Source of the DNA: Micromonospora gifhornensis
GTDB lineage: Bacteria; Actinomycetota; Actinomycetes; Mycobacteriales; Micromonosporaceae
DNA length: 64,000 nt
Direction: 5' to 3'
Assembly: GCF_016863515.1 (NCBI RefSeq)
Contig: NZ_BOPA01000036.1
Location: forward strand, 1-64,000
This document shows positions 7,992 through 15,226 of this stretch, one piece after another. How positions within the stretch are numbered: the first letter of the stretch is position 1; each line of letters starts with the position of its first letter. Below the pieces are notes generated by a model. It searched no databases. It was not told where the DNA came from and was given only the letters and a program-made list of their open reading frames with translations. A program made the translations under genes and the position numbers.

Positions 7992-9127
7992 CCCACCGGC
8001 GCGACCACAACTCCGTACCGCTCGGGCGGCGGGTGGCCGAGTTGCGGGCTCACCGGGGCATGAGCCAGCAGGCCTTCGCCGATCGGCTCGGCAAGTCGAA
8101 AAGCTGGGTCGACAAGGTCGAACGCGGCGTACGTCGACTCGACCGGTACTCGGTGATCCGGGACATCGCCGAGGTGCTGCGTCTCGACCCGCAGATGCTG
8201 CTCGGCCCCCGCCAACCACCGACCCCCGCACCCGCCGAGAACGGGATCGACGCGGTCCGGGCCGCCCTGGCCCGCTACCACCACCGACCCCAGTCCACGG
8301 TCGCCGCGCAGCAGGCCGGCGGCCAGGTCGCGTACGCCTGGATGGCCTATCAGCACGCCCGCTACCCGCAACTGCTCGGCGTGCTGCCCGACCTGCTCGA
8401 CGCGACCCACGGGACCCGGGGCCTGCTGGTTTCCGCGTACCGGCTGACCGCCAGCGTGCTGGTCAAGCTCGACCATGCCGACCTTGCCTGGCTCGCCGCC
8501 GACCGGGCCGTCGCCGCCGCCGCCGGTGACCTCATCTGCACCGCCAGCGCGACCATTGCTGTCGCCCAGGCCCTGCGCGCCCTGGGCCACCATCGGATCG
8601 CCCTCACCGCTGCCCTGGCGGCGGTGGACCCCGCGGACGACGACGCCGTACGCGGCAGCCTTTACGTCCAGGCCGGACTCGCCGCCGCCGGCGACGGGGA
8701 TCGCCGCAACGCCCACGACCTGCTCGATCATGCCGCCGCTCTCGCCGACCGACAGGTCAGCGACACCGACCCCCATCACACCGGCTTCGGACCGGCTGCC
8801 GTTCAGACGGCCCGGTCCCTGGCCGCACACCGCCTCGGCGACACCGCCGAGGCGATCCTGCGCCACGAACATGTCCTCCGCAGCGACGCCTGGTTGCGCC
8901 TGCCGCCCGAGCATCGCGCCGCCCACCTCATCGACGCTGCCCGCGCCTACCTCGACGCCAGTCGCCACAGCCGAGCCGGGCAGACGCTACTGGCGGCTGA
9001 CCGCATCGCGCCTGCCGAGGTCCGCAACCGTCCGGTCGCCCGTACGCTGCTCGCCGAGATCATCCGGGGCGGACCGGCGGCGGCCGACGTCGCGCGACTG
9101 GCCACGGTCGTCGGCCTCACCCATTGA
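7988..9127 (+). CDS. XRE-family regulator with TPR-like C-terminal region
   Basis: A 379-residue protein. Residues 13-72 form an XRE DNA-binding domain (LRAHRGMSQQAFADRLGKSKSWVDKVERG). The remaining 300 residues are an Ala-rich all-helical repeat region resembling the TPR-like sensor part of actinomycete regulators (for example LTASVLVKLDHADLAWLAADRAV, AARAYLDASRHSRAGQTLLAAD). Such proteins often respond to small peptides or metabolites, but the ligand is unknown. It is translationally coupled to the small membrane protein before it. Confidence 0.8.
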   Translation: MTHRRDHNSVPLGRRVAELRAHRGMSQQAFADRLGKSKSWVDKVERGVRRLDRYSVIRDIAEVLRLDPQMLLGPRQPPTPAPAENGIDAVRAALARYHHRPQSTVAAQQAGGQVAYAWMAYQHARYPQLLGVLPDLLDATHGTRGLLVSAYRLTASVLVKLDHADLAWLAADRAVAAAAGDLICTASATIAVAQALRALGHHRIALTAALAAVDPADDDAVRGSLYVQAGLAAAGDGDRRNAHDLLDHAAALADRQVSDTDPHHTGFGPAAVQTARSLAAHRLGDTAEAILRHEHVLRSDAWLRLPPEHRAAHLIDAARAYLDASRHSRAGQTLLAADRIAPAEVRNRPVARTLLAEIIRGGPAAADVARLATVVGLTH

Positions 9128-9214
9128 ATTCAGCTATCCGCCTGGATCGGAATGCGCGACGGAACCATTACTCTCCGCGTAACTGGTGCTCATCTGCCGT
9201 GCTAGCTTGCGTCG

Positions 9215-10102
9215 ATGAGTTCGTCACCTGAACGCGTCGTTGTCTCCGGCCACGTCGATCGCGTCGCTGACTACTACGACGACAACACGCGTCGGTTTCT
9301 TCTGGTGGCCGAGAGCCCTGGCAGTGACGCTATCCACCGGGGTGTGTGGACGCCGGATGTCGGGAACGCGGCGCAGGCTATGGACACGGTCAATCGCCTG
9401 ATGATCGAGCGTCTGAGCGGGCACGTTCCGTCGGGCACCGCACAGGTGCTTGACCTTGGCTGTGGCGTCGGCGGGACGATGGTGCGCCTGGCCCAGGAGG
9501 TGGACGGGTTCATTTCCGGGGTGACGATCAGCCGGGTTCAGGCCGAGATCGCCGCGAAACGGTTCGCCCGCGAAGGATTGACCGACCGCTGTCAGGTGAT
9601 CTGCGCCGATTTCGCGGAGCTGCCGGCGGAGCCGCATTACGACGCCATGGTCGCCGTCGAGGCGGTCGTTCATTCGCCGTCGTTGGAGAAGCTGCTTCCG
9701 TCCCTGGTGGATCGTCTGCGTCCTGGCGGCCGCCTCATTCTGTGCGACGACTGGATGACCGACAAGGATCGCGGGATGGCCGCTCGTGAGCGGTGTCTGG
9801 ACCAGTTCCGCGCCGGGTGGCGGGTCGGAAGTCTGCATACTGTCGCCGAACTGGGTGCCATGGCCGAGCGCGCCGGTCTGCACCTGGTCGAGGATCTGGA
9901 CCTGACCGCATATCTGCATCTCGGTCGGCCCCGCGACCGCCTCATCAAGGTGACGGTGGGCGCCACGGCGGTGGTGCCGCGACTTCGTGACCGTCTTGTG
10001 GAGATGCCGTTCTGGGCCAACATGATCGGCGGATCGGCGTTGCAGACCGGATTGTCGCGGCGGTGGTTGGAGTATCGCCTGATCGTGCTGGAAAAGGCAT
10101 AG
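9215..10102 (+). CDS. Class I SAM-dependent methyltransferase
   Basis: A 295-residue enzyme with the SAM-binding motif VLDLGCGVGGTMVRLA (near residue 74), followed by GVTISRVQAEIA and the post-motif RLRPGGRLILCDDW. The N-terminal segment (VADYYDDNTRRFLLV) and the arrangement recall small-molecule C- or O-methyltransferases, including geranyl-diphosphate and sugar methyltransferase types. The substrate is not identifiable. No ribosome site precedes the ATG; TAGCTT at 9203-9208 could be a -10 box for a leaderless mRNA. It has no partner genes nearby. Confidence 0.85.
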   Translation: MSSSPERVVVSGHVDRVADYYDDNTRRFLLVAESPGSDAIHRGVWTPDVGNAAQAMDTVNRLMIERLSGHVPSGTAQVLDLGCGVGGTMVRLAQEVDGFISGVTISRVQAEIAAKRFAREGLTDRCQVICADFAELPAEPHYDAMVAVEAVVHSPSLEKLLPSLVDRLRPGGRLILCDDWMTDKDRGMAARERCLDQFRAGWRVGSLHTVAELGAMAERAGLHLVEDLDLTAYLHLGRPRDRLIKVTVGATAVVPRLRDRLVEMPFWANMIGGSALQTGLSRRWLEYRLIVLEKA

Positions 10103-10201
10103 GGCACTGGTCGCGCAGTGGGTGGAGGCGCGGCCTCACCGACCCTTCAGGACCGCCGGCGGGGGGGCATTTGGTGACCGAGTGGCAAGGGTGTCGCCCA
10201 G

Positions 10202-10636
10202 TCAGCTTTCGCTGGCTGCCTTGAGTCCGGCGGCCTCCAGCGCCAGGAACCGCCGGGTCCTGGCGCCGATCAGCAGGTCGAGCAGTCGCGCCACTGGCCC
10301 GGTCTGGTCCACGCCGACGGTAATCGAAGTGGTGCCGTCCGGGTTGGCGGCCAGCCGGTGGAACCCGGAGGTACGCACACCAGGCGAATGAGTCTCCCAA
10401 GTGAACGAGTCGCCAACCTGTAGCGCACTGACCCGCCAGACCAGGGCCGGCATGCCGGGCTGCTTGACCCGAAATCGGTGCCCGAGCGCCAGTTCGTCGC
10501 CGTCGAGCGGCTGCACCTCCCGCATTGAACTGGTCCACTGCGGCCAAGTGGTCACCGCGGCCAGCACCGCCCAGGCTCGCGCCTGATCGGCCCGCACCGT
10601 GATCGTCTGCTCATACCGCATGAACGGATCGTACAT
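10202..10636 (-). CDS. SRPBCC-family (START-like) protein
   Basis: A 144-residue protein of the polyketide-cyclase/START-like fold: QTITVRADQARAWAVLAAVTTWPQW at the start, VQPLDGDELALGHRFRV and a closing helix of about 25 residues. The family binds hydrophobic ligands; some members are enzymes. ATG 10636 has GGTGAG immediately upstream, and ATG 10621 is an alternative without a ribosome site. It is convergent with the methyltransferase gene. Confidence 0.8.
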   Translation of the reverse strand: MYDPFMRYEQTITVRADQARAWAVLAAVTTWPQWTSSMREVQPLDGDELALGHRFRVKQPGMPALVWRVSALQVGDSFTWETHSPGVRTSGFHRLAANPDGTTSITVGVDQTGPVARLLDLLIGARTRRFLALEAAGLKAASES

Positions 10637-10834
10637 ATCTCACCAACTACCGCCGCCAACCTCATGATCGACCGGCAGGGGCGGGGGCGGGCGGTGGTGT
10701 CCCGAGGCTCGGACGGGAGGGCGGAAGTGTCGTAGCCATCCGTCATGATCCTCCCGTCATGGCGGCGCCGACATTGGTCGGTGCGGCTTCACCACGCGCG
10801 GACGGTGTCCGCGACGGGGGCCGGGAGGACACAG

Positions 10835-11341
10835 GTGACGGACGCTGACGGGACGGCCTGGCGGCGCAGTAGCGTGCTGGCGGTGGTGCCGCCCGCCCGG
10901 CCGCGCAAGTTGGCGAAGGTGCCCTTCGTCGAGTTGGCCGACGGGCGGCTACAGGGTGTGGTCTCCAGCGGATCGGACATCGAACGGGTCTACGTCTCGT
11001 CCGTTGCCGCCGGCAGCCACGCCTACCACTGCAGCACCAACAACAACCGGCCCTGCGGCGGGCTGCGCGGCGCGCCCTGCAAGCACCTGGAAGCCCTCGC
11101 CGAGGAGGCCGTCCTGCAGTACGGCGTGGACCGGGTCGCCCGCTACCTGCGGGTCGACGCCGGTGAGGTGGTACGCGGCGGAGCCGACCTGCTGGCCCGG
11201 ATGGACACCCGGCACGAGCCGACCCCGGCCGCGGTGGTGTTCAGCCGGTTCCTGCGTCACCTGGCGTACCTCGAACTGCCGGACAGCACCACCGCGCTGC
11301 CCGAGCTGCACTGGTTCCCGGCCACCGGGGCGGTGCGCTGA
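10835..11341 (+). CDS. SWIM zinc-finger protein, first gene of the VWA/MoxR operon
   Basis: A 168-residue protein with a SWIM-type zinc-binding pattern: YHCSTNNNRPCGGLRGAPCKHL. SWIM domains bind DNA or proteins. GTG 10835 is chosen over the ATG at 10745 because GGGAGG lies 6 bases before it. Its stop overlaps the next start (TGATG at 11339-11343). SWIM proteins recur beside VWA and MoxR genes in many bacteria, so a recognition or adaptor role in that system is a reasonable inference. Confidence 0.8.
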   Translation: MTDADGTAWRRSSVLAVVPPARPRKLAKVPFVELADGRLQGVVSSGSDIERVYVSSVAAGSHAYHCSTNNNRPCGGLRGAPCKHLEALAEEAVLQYGVDRVARYLRVDAGEVVRGGADLLARMDTRHEPTPAAVVFSRFLRHLAYLELPDSTTALPELHWFPATGAVR

Positions 11342-12738
11342 TGCTGAGCACACAACTGGCGCAGCTGCAGGAGAACGTGCCGGTGGGGCTGGCCGACGCC
11401 GAGGCGGTGGTCGCCGGGTTCGACGACGCCCTGGTCGGTGGGTTCGCGCGGGTCGGTGACGAGGCTGCTGCCGCGCTGGCGGCCCTGGCCGGAGCGGTCG
11501 CCGGCACCCCGCTGCACGACCGGGTGGCCGAGGCGGTGGCCAAGGTGACCGCCGGGTCGTTCAGCCAGGAGGACCTCGCCGCCCTGGCCGGTGCCCGGTC
11601 GGCCCTGCTGGGTGCGGCCCACGACGCGCTGCTCGGCCAGTTCGACGCCGCCGTCGGGCGCGAGCGGACGCCGTGGTCGGCGTCGGTGGGCGTACCGGCG
11701 GAGGTTTCTGCGCCTCGTGGCGCGGCGCGGGCCTGGTTGCACGAGACGGCAGTGGCCGGGTGGCGTGGGGTCGACCACGACCTGCTGTCGGCGGTCGGGA
11801 CGCCGGTCGAGGCGGCCCTGGCTGAGCCGGGGCTGCGCCGGTTGGCGGTGCTGCTGGACGGTCTCGCCGCCGAGCTGCGGGCCTGCCTTCCGGTGGCGAT
11901 GATGGCGCAGGTGCCGGCGCGGCGCTGGGCTGATCTGTGGTCCCGGGCTGTGCTGCTGGCCCAGGACTGGTCGAGTCCGGCCGACGACGTCGAGACGATC
12001 TCCGGTCGTCTGTTGCCGCTCGGCGTGGACATCCACGAGCACGGCACCGCCATCGGGGTGCAGGTGCACGGTGTTCTCGAACCGGCCGACGGCGGAGCGG
12101 CCCGTCTGGTGCGTACGACTGTGGTGGCGGCGAAGGTCGAGACGATCACCGGGCCGGCGGTGTGGCGGCTGTTGCAGGCACATCCGGTCCTGCTGGCCGC
12201 GCTGGCGCAACGGCGGGCGGTGACCGTCACCGACCTGCCCTTGCACGGCGGGGACCTGCGGTGGATAGACGGTCAGGCCCGCGTCGGTGAGCCGGCCGAC
12301 CCGTTCGCCGCCGCCCGGTTGCTGCTCACCACGGCGGTCGCGGCGGCCACCGCGCCGCTGGACTGCCACCCGACGGCGATCGCCGAACCGGTGCTGCTGG
12401 AGGGCTACACGGTGCGGCAGGACGACGACAGGCTCACCGTCGAGTGGGACGGCCAGCAACTGCCGGTCGCCGTCGACCGGCTGCCGGCAGCCGGGCCGCT
12501 CACGCCCGCGCTGGTGGCCGCCTCCTCGTGCTGTATCGGGTTGCTGCGCTTCGACGGGGGCCGCTGGCTGGTGCAGCCGTTGGCGGTGCAGGCCACCGTC
12601 AAGCGCAAGCCCGTCGAGGCGCACAACGGTGACTGGGCCGAAGGGATCACCGACCCGAAGGTGGCGAAGGTCGAGGCGAAGGCGGGCGACGCGGTGGCGG
12701 TGCTGCGCGAGCGGGCGGGACGGTTGCTGCGCAGATGA
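11341..12738 (+). CDS. Unknown conserved-looking protein in the SWIM/VWA/MoxR operon
   Basis: A 465-residue soluble protein that I do not assign to a family. The N-terminal 150 residues are helical and Ala rich. The middle (residues about 215-330) has beta-rich stretches such as GVDIHEHGTAIGVQVHGVLEP and LVRTTVVAAKVETITGP. The end has a basic segment (QATVKRKPVEAHNGDWAEG). It is coupled on both sides, by TGATG to the SWIM gene and ATGA to the VWA gene, so it should be a stoichiometric partner of the system. It may correspond to the variable or scaffold subunit seen in other such operons. Confidence 0.7.
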   Translation: MLSTQLAQLQENVPVGLADAEAVVAGFDDALVGGFARVGDEAAAALAALAGAVAGTPLHDRVAEAVAKVTAGSFSQEDLAALAGARSALLGAAHDALLGQFDAAVGRERTPWSASVGVPAEVSAPRGAARAWLHETAVAGWRGVDHDLLSAVGTPVEAALAEPGLRRLAVLLDGLAAELRACLPVAMMAQVPARRWADLWSRAVLLAQDWSSPADDVETISGRLLPLGVDIHEHGTAIGVQVHGVLEPADGGAARLVRTTVVAAKVETITGPAVWRLLQAHPVLLAALAQRRAVTVTDLPLHGGDLRWIDGQARVGEPADPFAAARLLLTTAVAAATAPLDCHPTAIAEPVLLEGYTVRQDDDRLTVEWDGQQLPVAVDRLPAAGPLTPALVAASSCCIGLLRFDGGRWLVQPLAVQATVKRKPVEAHNGDWAEGITDPKVAKVEAKAGDAVAVLRERAGRLLRR

Positions 12739-14099
12739 CCGACTCCGACCTCTCCCCCGACGACATCAGCCCCGGCGACCTGGCCGCCGCCAACCGCCGC
12801 CAGGTGCTCTACTGGCGGCTGCTGGGCCGCATCTTCGACCCGGACGAGCAGCCCACCCTGGAATCGGCGAGCATGGCCGTGGTCGACGACCTGGGTCTGC
12901 CCGCCATGCTGCTGGACCCGACGGTATCGGTGGACACCGTGGTTCAGCGGTTCCCGCAGCTCGCCGACGAACTACGCGGCCTGCTCGCGGACACCGAAGC
13001 CGACCCCGCCGACGAGGCCGCCGGGCCGCACCGGCCGGGCGAGGCCGAGGTACGCCGGGCGGCGCTGGTGTCGAAGCTGCTGCTCAACGTCTTCGCCACC
13101 GGTGCGGGGCCGGTCAGCGCCGGCCAGTTGGCCCGGTGGCAGTCCGACGCGGGCTGGTTCGAGCAGGCCCTCGGTGGCGAACCCGGCGAACTGCGTCGGC
13201 AGGGCACCGGGCTGGGTCCGACCCTGGCAGGCATCGAGGGTGACCTGGTCAACCGGATGCATCTGCGGGAGGTGCTGGCGGATCCGACGTTGGCCCGGCA
13301 GCTCACCCCGAGCATGTCGCTGATCGAGCAGTTGCTGCGGGACAAGGCCAACCTGTCCGGGGTGGCGCTGGCCAACGCCAAGTCGCTGATCCGGCGCTTC
13401 GTCGACGAGGTCGCGCAGGTGCTGCGTACCCAGGTGGAGCAGACCACTGTCGGGGCGATCGACCGGTCCGTGCCGCCGAAGCGGGTGTTCCGCAACCTGG
13501 ACCTGGACCGCACCATCTGGAAGAACCTGCCCAACTGGAGCCCGGAGGACGAGCGGCTCTACGTCGACCGGCTCTACTACCGGCAGACGGCCCGCAAGAC
13601 CACGCCGTCGCGGCTGATCGTGGTGGTGGACCAGTCCGGGTCGATGGTCGACTCGATGGTCAACTGCACCATCCTGGCGTCGATCTTCGCCGGGCTGCCC
13701 AAGGTCGACGTGCACCTGATCGCCTACGACACCCGGGCGTTGGACCTGACCCCCTGGGTGCACGACCCCTTCGAGGTGCTGCTGCGGACCAACCTCGGTG
13801 GGGGCAACGACGGGCCGGTAGCGATGGCGATGGCCCGCCCGAAGATCGTCGAGCCGAAGAACACCGTGATGGTGTGGATCTCGGACTTCTACGAGTTCGA
13901 CCGCTCCCAGCCGCTGTTCGACGGCATCGAGGCGGTGCACCGGTCGGGGGTCAGGTTCATCCCGGTCGGCTCGGTCAGCAGCTCCGGCCAGCAGAGCGTC
14001 AACCCGTGGTTCCGGCAACGCCTCAAGGACCTGGGTACCCCGGTCATCTCCGGCCACATCCGCAAACTCGTCTTCGAGCTCAAGAGCTTCCTCACCTAG
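12735..14099 (+). CDS. VWA-domain (MIDAS) protein
   Basis: A 454-residue protein. The C-terminal half is a von Willebrand factor A domain with the metal-ion site DQSGS at residues 299-303, a conserved Thr in LLRTNLGGGNDG and an acidic ISDFYEFD segment. The N-terminal 290 residues are helical. VWA proteins pair with MoxR AAA ATPases to act on bound target proteins, as in the RavA-ViaA and CbbQO systems. It overlaps the upstream gene by ATGA and is 14 bp from the AAA gene. Confidence 0.9.
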   Translation: MTDSDLSPDDISPGDLAAANRRQVLYWRLLGRIFDPDEQPTLESASMAVVDDLGLPAMLLDPTVSVDTVVQRFPQLADELRGLLADTEADPADEAAGPHRPGEAEVRRAALVSKLLLNVFATGAGPVSAGQLARWQSDAGWFEQALGGEPGELRRQGTGLGPTLAGIEGDLVNRMHLREVLADPTLARQLTPSMSLIEQLLRDKANLSGVALANAKSLIRRFVDEVAQVLRTQVEQTTVGAIDRSVPPKRVFRNLDLDRTIWKNLPNWSPEDERLYVDRLYYRQTARKTTPSRLIVVVDQSGSMVDSMVNCTILASIFAGLPKVDVHLIAYDTRALDLTPWVHDPFEVLLRTNLGGGNDGPVAMAMARPKIVEPKNTVMVWISDFYEFDRSQPLFDGIEAVHRSGVRFIPVGSVSSSGQQSVNPWFRQRLKDLGTPVISGHIRKLVFELKSFLT

Positions 14100-14113
14100 G
14101 AGAGACACCCCTC

Positions 14114-15226
14114 ATGTCCGAGATGTTGCGTGCCCCCGCCGAGGTCAAGTACGCCGACGAACTCGACTACCTGGAGTCGGTCGACACCGGCGCCAAGCCG
14201 TACTCGTGGCGGCTGAGCCCGCGCATGGTCCGGTTGTTCGTCCTGGGTTCGGAGCGTGCCGACGGCCTGGACCGGGAGATCCCGCAGAAGTGGTTCGGTG
14301 ACCGCAGCTTCGTCGAGCGCAGCATCGTCACGCTGGCCTCGGATCGGGGTCTGCTGCTCATCGGCGACCCGGGCACCGGCAAGAGCTGGCTGGCCGAGCT
14401 GTTGTCCGCGGCGATCTGCCGCAACTCGACACTTGTCGTGCAGGGCACCGCCGGCACCACCGAGGACCACATCAAGTACTCGTGGAACGTCTCCATGGTC
14501 ATCGCCAAGGGGCAGTCCCGCGAGTCGATGATCCCCTCGCCGATCATGACGGCGATGGAGCAGGGGGTGATCGGCCGCTTCGAGGAGTTGACCCGCTCCA
14601 CGAGCGACGTGCAGGACGCGCTGATCTCCATCCTGTCGGAGAAGTACGTCTCCATTCCGGAACTCAACGACGACAACATCGTCTTCGCCAAGCCCGGGTT
14701 CTCCATCATCGCCACCGCGAACAGCCGGGACCGGGGGGTCAACGACCTGTCCTCGGCGTTGAAGCGGCGGTTCAACTTCGTCCGCATTCCGGTGGTCACC
14801 AACAAGCGCAGCGAGGCGGAGATCGTCCGGTTCCGTACCGAGGAGCTGCTGCGCCGCCACCATGTCGAGCTGGAGGTGCCGCCGACCCTGCTGGACATCC
14901 TGTTGCAGAGCTTCGCCGACCTGCGGGCCGCCGCCACCTCGGCCACCAGCGACGACGAGAAGTTGGAGTCGGCGCTGTCCACCGCCGAGCAGATCGGGGT
15001 GCTGGAGGACGCCATCCTGCACAGTCAGTTCTTCGGCGACCGTACCCTGCGGGCCGGCACGTTGGCCGGGTCGCTTGTGGGGTCGCTGGCCCGGCGCAGC
15101 CCGGAGGACCTGGCGATCCTCAACAAGTACCTGCACGCGGTGGTGGAGCCGCGGGCCAAGCAGGACGGCGGCGAGTGGAACGACTTCCTCGACGGTGGCC
15201 GCCAGACGATCGCCGCCCTGTCGTGA
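14114..15226 (+). CDS. MoxR-type AAA+ ATPase
   Basis: A 370-residue ATPase. Walker A is GDPGTGKS, with Lys90. Walker B-like VIGRFEEL, sensor 1 IIATANSRDRG and an arginine-finger segment ALKRRFNF follow in the order typical of MoxR/RavA proteins. ATG 14114 is preceded by AGGAGAG, which overlaps the stop of the VWA gene. The expected role is ATP-driven remodelling or activation of a target together with the VWA protein; the target is unknown. Confidence 0.9.
   Translation: MSEMLRAPAEVKYADELDYLESVDTGAKPYSWRLSPRMVRLFVLGSERADGLDREIPQKWFGDRSFVERSIVTLASDRGLLLIGDPGTGKSWLAELLSAAICRNSTLVVQGTAGTTEDHIKYSWNVSMVIAKGQSRESMIPSPIMTAMEQGVIGRFEELTRSTSDVQDALISILSEKYVSIPELNDDNIVFAKPGFSIIATANSRDRGVNDLSSALKRRFNFVRIPVVTNKRSEAEIVRFRTEELLRRHHVELEVPPTLLDILLQSFADLRAAATSATSDDEKLESALSTAEQIGVLEDAILHSQFFGDRTLRAGTLAGSLVGSLARRSPEDLAILNKYLHAVVEPRAKQDGGEWNDFLDGGRQTIAALS

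Noticed and set aside
10103..10201. GTGGAGGC/GCCTCAC hairpin as a terminator between convergent genes
   Set aside because: The stem is short and imperfect and there is no T-tract; not enough to call.
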